Source of the DNA: a virus
Strand: one strand, 5' to 3'
DNA length: 20,273 bases
Virus record (IMG/VR): IMGVR_UViG_3300006923_002949
Coordinates: 1 to 20,273 of that record
In this document: piece by piece, positions 7,506 to 13,782 of the stretch
Numbering within the stretch: the first letter of the stretch is position 1
Layout: each line of letters opens with the position of its first letter
The notes under the pieces: model-generated
The model's input: only the letters and a program-made list of their open reading frames with translations
Told to the model about the DNA's origin: nothing
Databases searched by the model: none
Translations under genes and position numbers: made by a program

Positions 7506-7802
7506 TTACAAAGTATCAATAAAACTTGTAAACCAATTACGTATAGTTGTATCGTTTAAATCGGCCAAACGTATAACGCACATGCCATATTCCGTACTTT
7601 CGTAACCAACCACTGTAGCTGAATACTGAGGCCAAAAACCATAAGACTTCGTGTTAATAGAGAAAACCTCACCACCTGGCGCTGTTACGTTAACAGTTAA
7701 TTCGCCCGAAGTATCGAAGGTAGCTGAATAGCCTGGAAGCTCAGCGATTGCTGAAGCCCAAATTTTCTCCGTACTCGCGTTAGCGACTTCCAATAGAGTC
7801 AT
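7506..7802 (-). CDS. Small hypothetical protein, likely beta-rich
   Basis: This 98-residue protein is not recognised. Alternating hydrophobic and polar residues and segments such as GELTVNVTAPGGEVFSINTK and YSATVVGYESTEYGMCVIRL suggest a small beta-sandwich or roll, with a short helix at each end. It starts 5 bases after the preceding stop, with TTAGGA overlapping that stop, and is the last gene before the terminator at 7435-7473. Its position suggests a minor virion protein, but there is no direct evidence. Confidence 0.7.
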   Translation of the reverse strand: MTLLEVANASTEKIWASAIAELPGYSATFDTSGELTVNVTAPGGEVFSINTKSYGFWPQYSATVVGYESTEYGMCVIRLADLNDTTIRNWFTSFIDTL

Positions 7803-7807
7803 TCTTT

Positions 7808-8338
7808 TTATCCTAATTTTAGCAAAGCGTCTAAATAATTAGCTTCTTTTGTTAACCCTTTTCCATCCAAATGATTTGCCAAATGCATTATGCTGGTTTG
7901 AAGAGCCGCACTTCCGGCCGGATACTCTTGGCCGTCTTCCGTTTTGAATCCTTCATTATAATCATACACCTTGTTTGTGTATGGATCCTGAAAAACTCCA
8001 TCCGAAACTCTCATGGCTTGGACTCCAACTCGGTCTGGAGAATAACGGGTAGACAAATGAGGGGCGACAGAATCTGTGGGGGTGTATGAGTCTTCATGCT
8101 CTGGGGTAAGTCCATATAGACCTTCTGTATCTCTAGACGTTGGAGTGTCGCCACCCCTCATTGCCAAATATCTGTCACGAGAAGCGTATTCTGCTACATT
8201 AGATTGAAAATGCTGAAAAATGCCATGTTGATCTCCAAGAGCCACTTTTTCAAAATGAATTAGCTTGCTCGCCCTGGAGGTTTTTTGTTGATTTGAGGCA
8301 TTTAAAAAATGCTTTAGATCTTCAAATCTATTGCTCAT
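7808..8338 (-). CDS. Hypothetical late protein with C-terminal LANHLD motif
   Basis: This 176-residue protein has an unknown family. The N-terminal and central parts are polar and rich in Tyr, Asp and Ser, and look extended. The C-terminal 27 residues carry a helical hairpin-like motif, IMHLANHLDGKGLTKEANYL followed by DALL (150-173). It shares 13 of 24 positions with the N-terminus of the membrane protein at 2012-2515. An AGGAG site upstream supports the ATG. The gene lies 9 bases after the 519-residue protein. Having the same motif at opposite termini of two otherwise different proteins suggests a portable tag or docking module rather than common descent of the whole proteins. Confidence 0.75.
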   Translation of the reverse strand: MSNRFEDLKHFLNASNQQKTSRASKLIHFEKVALGDQHGIFQHFQSNVAEYASRDRYLAMRGGDTPTSRDTEGLYGLTPEHEDSYTPTDSVAPHLSTRYSPDRVGVQAMRVSDGVFQDPYTNKVYDYNEGFKTEDGQEYPAGSAALQTSIMHLANHLDGKGLTKEANYLDALLKLG

Positions 8339-8347
8339 GTTTATCTC

Positions 8348-9907
8348 CTATGAAATAGCTACTCTTGAAGAGGAAATCATTGCACCTGTTTCGCTAAGGT
8401 TATCTCTCTGGGCCTTTCTTCTTGCAGGAATAGGCCTGCCTCTTGCGTCAAAATCAACCTTATTTGCAGGAAGACCAAGCTTTGGACAATATGGCTGAAC
8501 CGAAGTCGGAACCCTAATAAGATCACCATTTTCCAAAGCATTCTTAATCATAGTATCTCTTTCTGACCCAGAAGAAGCATGCTTCAAAAGCTTAGAAAAC
8601 TTATCGAGAGCTGACAGGTAGTGCTGTCCGCCAAACTTTGAACTAACTACACCCAAAGCGTCTTCTGCCTGCTTATAATCAGACCTTGAAACGCCATCGA
8701 TAATTCTATCGACAAGCTGATTGTAGGACAGTCTTGTCATTTCAGCAGTTTCTCTTGATACCTTGTTTAAATCTGCATCACGATTTGCTGCCTTTATAAT
8801 TGAAGAAAGACCAGATTCATTTAATTTGTAAATCTTTTCGCCAACAGTAAAGTTGCTAGGAATTACCGGCCTACCATTAGGCATATCAACCGGAATATTT
8901 ATCTCTACTCGGCCACGAGAGGTGGGGATGTCAGCGGCAAAAGAAAGAACCTTATCGTTTGAGGATGCTACTCGAACCTGTGGATTTGGAATTCCAAAGC
9001 CAGCTAATTCTGCAGCAACTACATTTGTAGCAAGTCTGACTTGGCTTCTATCATAACAAGAAGCTGCTGCAACCAATTCGTTTTCTAGATTTGCAAATTT
9101 CTCTAAACTAGCGGGAATAACAGGCGTATCAACCTTAAACTCTCTAGAGCTTCTCTGAGATGCAAACTTGCCCATAGATGCTTTTCTCTTAAAGTTATTT
9201 TTATCCTTTATATAGACATATAAATTTTCTTTATTTAATTTTACAAGCTTATCATCTTGGACAAAATGAGTGGGCAAAGAGGGGATCCCATTAGTTACTT
9301 GCACAGGTATGGGCACGCTCACTTGCGTGAGGTCAGACGTGTCAATGGATGCATTGCAAAGAATAAAATGATCATTAGAGCGAATAGCCTTCACGAGTTG
9401 GGGGACGCACCCTAATGAAACTAATTGTAATTTTGCAAACTTTTCTGCCTTTCTCATTGAGTTATTAGAAAATGCAGAAAAAGAGCCTTTCTTATCTAGA
9501 GAAAAGACACCCGCAAGCTCTCTGGAAAGTTCGTTGTCTGCATACAAAGGAGGTATAGCATTTTCGCAAGGAATTCTTGACCCAGCTGCACCATGAGGCT
9601 CCAGAGTTAAAGCGGCATGCTTCTCTGGCAGAAGATCTTCGGCTTCCTTTCTGAAAGAGGATCTTCCGCCCGACATGCCATAAAGATGATCATAAATTTC
9701 TCCAATTTCTTTTTGAGAAATAAACTTTCTGCTTGAGGCTCTCTTGACCATAATGTCACGCATATGACAAATTAAAGCATCTCTAGAGTTATTGGCCGCT
9801 GCTTTTTCTAGCCTGCTTAGAACATATGATGTTGTAAACGTCTTTCCGTTGTTTAGCTTGTCTAATGCTCTTTTGGCTTCTGCCGCTATTTTTCTTACTT
9901 CATTCAT
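8348..9907 (-). CDS. Large hypothetical structural-type protein with internal domain duplication
   Basis: This 519-residue protein is not recognised. Two regions of about 80 residues are clearly related. Around 155-234 one sees VSVPIPVQVTNGIPSLPTHF followed by KLVKLNKENL; around 291-372 one sees VEINIPVDMPNGRPVIPSNF followed by KIYKLNESGL. The stretches before these also align (AKLQLVSLGCVPQLVKAIRS with VAAELAGFGIPNPQVRVASS). The N-terminus is helical and basic. The C-terminal tail (FDARGRPIPARRKAQRDNLS) is basic and probably flexible. AAAGGAT precedes the ATG. Its size and location next to other late-type genes suggest a virion component, but no known capsid, portal, tail or protease motif is visible. 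Confidence 0.8.
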   Translation of the reverse strand: MNEVRKIAAEAKRALDKLNNGKTFTTSYVLSRLEKAAANNSRDALICHMRDIMVKRASSRKFISQKEIGEIYDHLYGMSGGRSSFRKEAEDLLPEKHAALTLEPHGAAGSRIPCENAIPPLYADNELSRELAGVFSLDKKGSFSAFSNNSMRKAEKFAKLQLVSLGCVPQLVKAIRSNDHFILCNASIDTSDLTQVSVPIPVQVTNGIPSLPTHFVQDDKLVKLNKENLYVYIKDKNNFKRKASMGKFASQRSSREFKVDTPVIPASLEKFANLENELVAAASCYDRSQVRLATNVVAAELAGFGIPNPQVRVASSNDKVLSFAADIPTSRGRVEINIPVDMPNGRPVIPSNFTVGEKIYKLNESGLSSIIKAANRDADLNKVSRETAEMTRLSYNQLVDRIIDGVSRSDYKQAEDALGVVSSKFGGQHYLSALDKFSKLLKHASSGSERDTMIKNALENGDLIRVPTSVQPYCPKLGLPANKVDFDARGRPIPARRKAQRDNLSETGAMISSSRVAIS

Positions 9908-9918
9908 TATATATCCTT

Positions 9919-10389
9919 TTATTTTAATAATTCTGGAAAAAGACTTTCAATAGCCTCTGCTTTAGCTTTTGGCTGACTAGCAATAACTTTTTTTACAAAC
10001 TCTTGATCTGATCCAACAACATCCAATAAGGCTGACTTAAATGTAAAAACATCATCACCTGTAAATCCAAATTCATCTGAAGAAAAACTACAAATTGGAA
10101 CCCTCTTATAGGAAAGAGTTACATTGTTATATTCGTAATTACTAGAGGTGCTCCAATCTCCACCTTCTTTTACCTGATATTGAGGATCAGAGCCTCTGAT
10201 TAAATACTTTGCTCCATCAACATCTTCCATTTTCCATAAATCATTATAATGATCGCCCATTACCTTGTATATATCAAAAGCAACTTTCTTTATTTTTAAA
10301 TCATCAGATAAAGGCAGTCTGTCTTTCGATGAAATATCAGACGATTGCTTTTTAAATAATTTGATTAGAACTTCATCTAATTCAGACAT
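9919..10389 (-). CDS. Hypothetical protein, first gene after a 106-base gap
   Basis: This 156-residue unknown protein has a helical N-terminus (MSELDEVLIKLFKK), a central region with probable beta structure (YEYNNVTLSYKRVPICSFSS) and a helical end (SQPKAKAEAIESLFPELLK). AAGGAG lies 8 bases upstream of the ATG. It stands at the head of the block ending at the terminator at 7435-7473, behind a gap that carries an AT-rich motif shared with the gap before the decoration-like protein. This suggests a promoter nearby. No function can be given. Confidence 0.72.
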   Translation of the reverse strand: MSELDEVLIKLFKKQSSDISSKDRLPLSDDLKIKKVAFDIYKVMGDHYNDLWKMEDVDGAKYLIRGSDPQYQVKEGGDWSTSSNYEYNNVTLSYKRVPICSFSSDEFGFTGDDVFTFKSALLDVVGSDQEFVKKVIASQPKAKAEAIESLFPELLK

Positions 10390-10495
10390 GAAGGCGCTCC
10401 TTGCTGTAAAATTTGTCTTTATTAATAGAAATTATTATTCCTTGATTACGCGGCAATGTATTAGCCTCGAATAAGCTTTTTGAAGGAAACGACCA
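10390..10495 (-). promoter_or_regulatory. Non-coding gap with candidate late promoter motif
   Basis: This 106-base gap lies between two late-type genes. Read on the minus strand, CTATTAATAAAG lies at 10428-10417, 28 nt before the start of the 156-residue gene, with AAGGAG closer to the start. The next gap upstream contains the nearly identical CTATTAATTAAG. No good bacterial -35/-10 pair is visible. A role as a phage late promoter is inference from the shared motif and the gap. Confidence 0.35.
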
Positions 10496-10936
10496 TTAAA
10501 TCGGACCCCCAGAAAGGCTGAACCGAGCATAAACCGTGGGTGTTCCAGCGTCAGCTTTAAGCTTTATTCTGAAAAAACGATTGGCACGAACCGGCATTAT
10601 GATTGGCAGAAACAAAGCAGGAACAGTGGCCATGGTATCAACTCCAGCTTTTTGAAGCTCGTAATCACTAAGGGTAGCGACCCCGGCTGTTACATCCTCT
10701 GTCTGTAGAGATGCCCAGACCGCATCGGACGCGCCACCTGTATCGCTGACCTGAATTTGAGCATCTATGCGTGTAGCCGAAGACTTTGTAACAACATAAA
10801 TAAAAAATCCAACGTATTTATGCCCCTCTGTAGATATAGCTGGGGATGTCGTACCTGCAGCGTAAGCGGTCCCTAAGGTAACAGGACTTCCGCTACTTCC
10901 AATGCTATCATCAAAATTTGGTGGCCAATTTGGCAT
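10496..10936 (-). CDS. Putative virion decoration or other beta-rich structural protein
   Basis: This 146-residue protein is rich in Ala, Gly, Ser, Thr and Val, with alternating strand-like segments (GHKYVGFFIYVVTKSSATRI, ANRFFRIKLKADAGTPTVYA) ending in RFSLSGGPI. It reads as an immunoglobulin-like or jelly-roll beta-sandwich, as in capsid decoration or tail-associated proteins, and cysteines are absent. The coding sequence is visibly richer in G+C than its neighbours and uses codons such as GCC, ACC and GCG, as expected of a highly expressed gene. AGAGGA precedes the ATG, and a 100-base gap upstream holds a TATAAT and a motif shared with the next gap. A major capsid protein cannot be excluded, though the length is short for that. 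Confidence 0.6.
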   Translation of the reverse strand: MPNWPPNFDDSIGSSGSPVTLGTAYAAGTTSPAISTEGHKYVGFFIYVVTKSSATRIDAQIQVSDTGGASDAVWASLQTEDVTAGVATLSDYELQKAGVDTMATVPALFLPIIMPVRANRFFRIKLKADAGTPTVYARFSLSGGPI

Positions 10937-11036
10937 TATAATTCCTCTTAAAGCTTTTTTAAATTATAAGTTCACTTCAACAAACTTAATTAATAGATAG
11001 AAACAAACCATTATTCTTCATAATTCATTAAGATTA
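10937..11036 (-). promoter_or_regulatory. Non-coding gap with candidate promoter before decoration-like gene
   Basis: This 100-base AT-rich gap follows the sigma-like gene. On the minus strand it holds CTATTAATTAAG (10996-10985) and TATAAT (10968-10963), the latter about 27 nt before the start codon and upstream of the AGAGGA ribosome site. There is no good TTGACA-like box 16-18 bases upstream of TATAAT, so recognition by a phage-modified polymerase is more plausible than by unmodified host sigma-70. A weak hairpin (AAGTT/AACTT) also occurs. Confidence 0.4.
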
Positions 11037-11480
11037 TTAGGAATCTACCTCTCCTCGATTAATTTTTGCAATTTCTTCTAAAATCTCACTTACTCTAGAA
11101 TGAGTTTTGCATATTTTTTGAAGCTTTTTAATTATACCGCCATATCGCTTCTTGTGATTTTTATAATCTATATTTCCATGCATAGCTTTATGAACAGCGG
11201 ATTGAGTTATTCCCAAGTGTTCAGCTATATCATTTTGAGTTTTGCCCATAAGTCTCATAAACAATATCTTCTTTTGATGATCAGTTAAATAAGGTCCGTT
11301 TACTATTTCATATATTTCATCCAGCAACTCTTCCTTCAGGTCCGATATCTTTTCGTTACAGGTATTGTCCATTAAAAAACGACTTATACCGCGTTCATTT
11401 GGAAAATTATTAAGCTTTGCAGACTCAAATGAGATTTCTACAATCTTATATTGATATGATTTACTTTTTTTCTTTGCCAC
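11037..11480 (-). CDS. Sigma-70 region 4-like helix-turn-helix regulator, candidate late-gene activator
   Basis: This 147-residue protein begins with GTG at 11480, supported by TAGGAT just upstream. Residues about 65-101 (LTDHQKKILFMRLMGKTQND, then IAEHLGITQSAVHKAM) match the region 4 type helix-turn-helix, in which the second helix contacts promoter DNA. The remainder is basic and helical. Sigma region 2 is absent, so this is not a full sigma factor. Phage proteins of this type often steer host RNA polymerase to late promoters or regulate transcription. Its position, last in the replication block and directly before the first late gap, fits a switch from replication to structural gene expression. 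The alternative is a small terminase-like DNA-binding protein. Confidence 0.72.
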   Translation of the reverse strand: MAKKKSKSYQYKIVEISFESAKLNNFPNERGISRFLMDNTCNEKISDLKEELLDEIYEIVNGPYLTDHQKKILFMRLMGKTQNDIAEHLGITQSAVHKAMHGNIDYKNHKKRYGGIIKKLQKICKTHSRVSEILEEIAKINRGEVDS

Positions 11481-11485
11481 TTATC

Positions 11486-12244
11486 CTACCATGCATCTGG
11501 GATTATTTGTTTAAAATCATTAATAAACGTAACTTTGTTTTTTAAAGGATCAGCAAAGTATTCATCAATATCTTTGTACGAACTTGGCACTCTAAGAAAT
11601 CTTAATTTAATTCCTCGATTAATATATTTTGAATATATTCTTTGGACAGATTTTAGTCCAGCTTCATCTGAATCTAATATAAAGGTTATTTTCTTCGTAT
11701 ATCTTATGATTTTAAGAAAATGATTTTGAGAAAAAGCTGTTCCGCAAATGGCAACAGAATTCAAAATATCATTTTTCGTCATAGCAATTTGATCAAAATA
11801 ACCTTCTGATATATAAACATTATTAGATTCTAAAATATATTTCTTTGCATGGTTCAATCCGTATAAAATATTTGCCTTCTTATAAGAAGAGTTCTTATAC
11901 TTGGGGATTCCCAAAATACCCCTATCTGTATCCTCAAGAAGCGTTCTTCCGCTGATCCCAACCGGATCTCCATATTCTGAATAAATTGGAAAAATCAAAA
12001 AAAAGTAATTAGAGAAATCGCTTCCTTTCGAATAGTTTAATATATTTAACCTATTTAATAAATCCTCAGATATATACTTTGTTAAAATGCTGGGATTCTG
12101 AGGAAAAAAACCAATTTTATATTGCTTAATACAATCTTTCGTTAAAAGTCTTTCTCTAACTAAATATTTTAAGCATTTCTTTGATTTCTTTAAATTAAAA
12201 TGACAAATATCTATTAAACCATTTAATTCTTCAGTCTGATTCAT
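11486..12244 (-). CDS. DnaG-type TOPRIM primase lacking zinc-binding domain
   Basis: This 252-residue protein should make RNA primers for lagging-strand synthesis. The N-terminal part (CLKYLVRERLLTKDCIKQYK) matches the DnaG element before the polymerase core. GISGR (96-100) and IPKYKNSS (113-120) match the conserved FGGR-like and PKYLNS-like core motifs. The TOPRIM fold follows, with EGYFD at 147-151, CGTAF at 167-171 and LDSDEAG at 190-196, giving the metal-binding Glu and Asp residues. There is no CHC2 zinc finger in front and no helicase domain behind, whereas bacterial DnaG has both an N-terminal zinc domain and a C-terminal helicase-binding domain. It overlaps the preceding zinc-knuckle gene by 14 bases. 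Confidence 0.88.
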   Translation of the reverse strand: MNQTEELNGLIDICHFNLKKSKKCLKYLVRERLLTKDCIKQYKIGFFPQNPSILTKYISEDLLNRLNILNYSKGSDFSNYFFLIFPIYSEYGDPVGISGRTLLEDTDRGILGIPKYKNSSYKKANILYGLNHAKKYILESNNVYISEGYFDQIAMTKNDILNSVAICGTAFSQNHFLKIIRYTKKITFILDSDEAGLKSVQRIYSKYINRGIKLRFLRVPSSYKDIDEYFADPLKNKVTFINDFKQIIPDAW

Positions 12245-12611
12245 GGACTTCTTCCTTCTCAGCTATTTTTTCAGATAGTTTGTGGGTTTCCTCTATGGCT
12301 TTAACCATAGTCTCTGTGATGTTAATCTGGCATCCCTTTTGATCATTTGGACAAGCCTTTCCAACCAAAACACCGCTTACAAATTGAGTTTCAACTTGTG
12401 TATCGCAGGTTTGACAGGGAAACATAAAAGCCTTCTTTTTCTTTGATCTTATGATATCGCCATTGCTTTTCATAGCTAATTTTGCAAACTCTGAAATATC
12501 TTTAATCGCGTCTCCACATTCACCACATATAACCTGATCCGAGTCTACGTCCAAAGCCGCGTCTGTAAAGCCATCGCTTTTTCTGCATAACGCATTACAT
12601 CTTACAATCAT
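12231..12611 (-). CDS. Double zinc-knuckle protein between RecA and primase
   Basis: This 126-residue protein has two four-cysteine clusters: Cys5, Cys9, Cys29, Cys32 and Cys66, Cys69, Cys87, Cys94 (for example VICGECGD and PCQTCDTQ). Both look like zinc-ribbon knuckles. A Lys-rich stretch (SKKKKAF) lies between them and a charged helix ends the protein. Its start codon shares one base with the stop of recA, and its end overlaps the primase start, so the three are tightly coupled. It is not a CHC2 domain (Cys-x2-His then Cys-x2-Cys). Supplying in trans the zinc module that the adjacent primase lacks is an attractive but untested idea. Otherwise it is a nucleic-acid-binding protein of unknown role. 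Confidence 0.72.
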   Translation of the reverse strand: MIVRCNALCRKSDGFTDAALDVDSDQVICGECGDAIKDISEFAKLAMKSNGDIIRSKKKKAFMFPCQTCDTQVETQFVSGVLVGKACPNDQKGCQINITETMVKAIEETHKLSEKIAEKEEVHESD

Positions 12612-13771
12612 TAGGTTCCCTCACTTAGGGCGTCTAGCAAAGGATTGCTCAATTCCTCTTCACCGTCTTCCTCTAGGTTTATTAGATCGCTATTTCCGAG
12701 ATATATATCTCTAATCTTTTCCTCACATTCCAAGGCAAACGCTTTGTCCAAAGAGAATGCAGCTATTGCGTTATCTTTTCCTCGTATTTTTTCACCATTA
12801 ACAACGTAGTTTTGAGAATTGGGCCTTTCAATTATAGAATACTTTATACCCAATTCGAAAATTTCCTCTTCTCTATTTACGATTCCCTTCTTGTATTCTA
12901 CTTTATACTCAGCTTGTCTGAATGGCGCTCCGACTTTATTCTTTTGAATCTTGGCCCGAACCGTATGTCCGATTTTATCTCCAGAATCATCTTTGATGAC
13001 ATTATCGGCCCCAAAAATTGGAGCCATATTAATCATTAAGCTGCAAGCATGCTTTAGAGCCTTACCTCCAGGAGAAGTAGTGGGATCTCCAAACATCTGT
13101 CCCAGGTTTACTCGAACTTGATTAATTCCGACAAAGGCGATGTTGGCTTGTGCAACAATTGGCGTTAACTTCTTTAGCTCTGTTGATAAAAACCTGGGAA
13201 TAGGAGCCATGTTTGCTTTTCCTATTTCTGCTGAAATCTCAAGAGGCGTATTTAATACAGCTATAGAGTCTAGGACAATTATTCCTAAGTTTTTAAACCT
13301 AGGGTCCGTTCCTTCTATGATGTGATCCAATATCCCTCTCATTTTCTTTGAAACCTTTTTTGTCTTTTTATTTACAGTTGTAATTCCAATTAGACCCTGA
13401 AAGATTTCTTTAGCCTCATTTGTTTTAATCACCATTACTCTGGAAATATCTACACCTTGGCCCTTGGCCCACTCGGGATCATAAGTAAACTCTGCATCAA
13501 TAAAAAGAGCTGTATTGTCAGGGTGTTTGTCAAGGTAACTTTTTATGCAGGAAAGGGCCAACATGGTTTTCCCAGAGCTTTCTTGTCCGGCAAGTTGCGT
13601 AATTCTGCCCATAGGTATTCCCCCGATACCTATTGCTTCATCAAGCCCTGGACTTCCAGTGCTTATGGCATCATATTTTGTAGAGATGTTTCCATCGAAA
13701 AAGATAGTATCTTCTCCGAAGAACTTTGTGATTTCCTTCTCTGCCTCACTGGCAGTTATTCTTTTCGGCAT
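12611..13771 (-). CDS. recA: RecA-like recombinase
   Basis: This ATP-dependent strand-exchange protein polymerises on single-stranded DNA for recombination and repair. The start is set at the ATG at 13771 (386 residues) because AAAGGAG lies 6 bases upstream and the frame then begins after the groEL stop. The longer frame from 13825 would overlap groEL by 43 bases. Motifs: Walker A GQESSGKT (62-69), catalytic Glu94 in IDAEFTYD, Walker B IIVLDSIAVL (164-173), NQVR with its conserved Gln218, and loop 2 FGDPTTSPGGKALKH (227-241). It resembles bacterial RecA more than T4 UvsX in these motifs. A basic insert of about 25 residues (134-159, KKTKKVSKKM) lies before Walker B. The C-terminus is acidic (NLEEDGEEEL), as in RecA. 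Confidence 0.95.
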   Translation of the reverse strand: MPKRITASEAEKEITKFFGEDTIFFDGNISTKYDAISTGSPGLDEAIGIGGIPMGRITQLAGQESSGKTMLALSCIKSYLDKHPDNTALFIDAEFTYDPEWAKGQGVDISRVMVIKTNEAKEIFQGLIGITTVNKKTKKVSKKMRGILDHIIEGTDPRFKNLGIIVLDSIAVLNTPLEISAEIGKANMAPIPRFLSTELKKLTPIVAQANIAFVGINQVRVNLGQMFGDPTTSPGGKALKHACSLMINMAPIFGADNVIKDDSGDKIGHTVRAKIQKNKVGAPFRQAEYKVEYKKGIVNREEEIFELGIKYSIIERPNSQNYVVNGEKIRGKDNAIAAFSLDKAFALECEEKIRDIYLGNSDLINLEEDGEEELSNPLLDALSEGT

Positions 13772-13782
13772 ATTCGGCTCCT

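Noticed and set aside
10445-10495. Small hairpin (AGCTT/AGGCT) after the decoration-like gene as a terminator
   Set aside because: The stem is only 5 bp with a wobble pair, and no U-tract follows on the minus strand.
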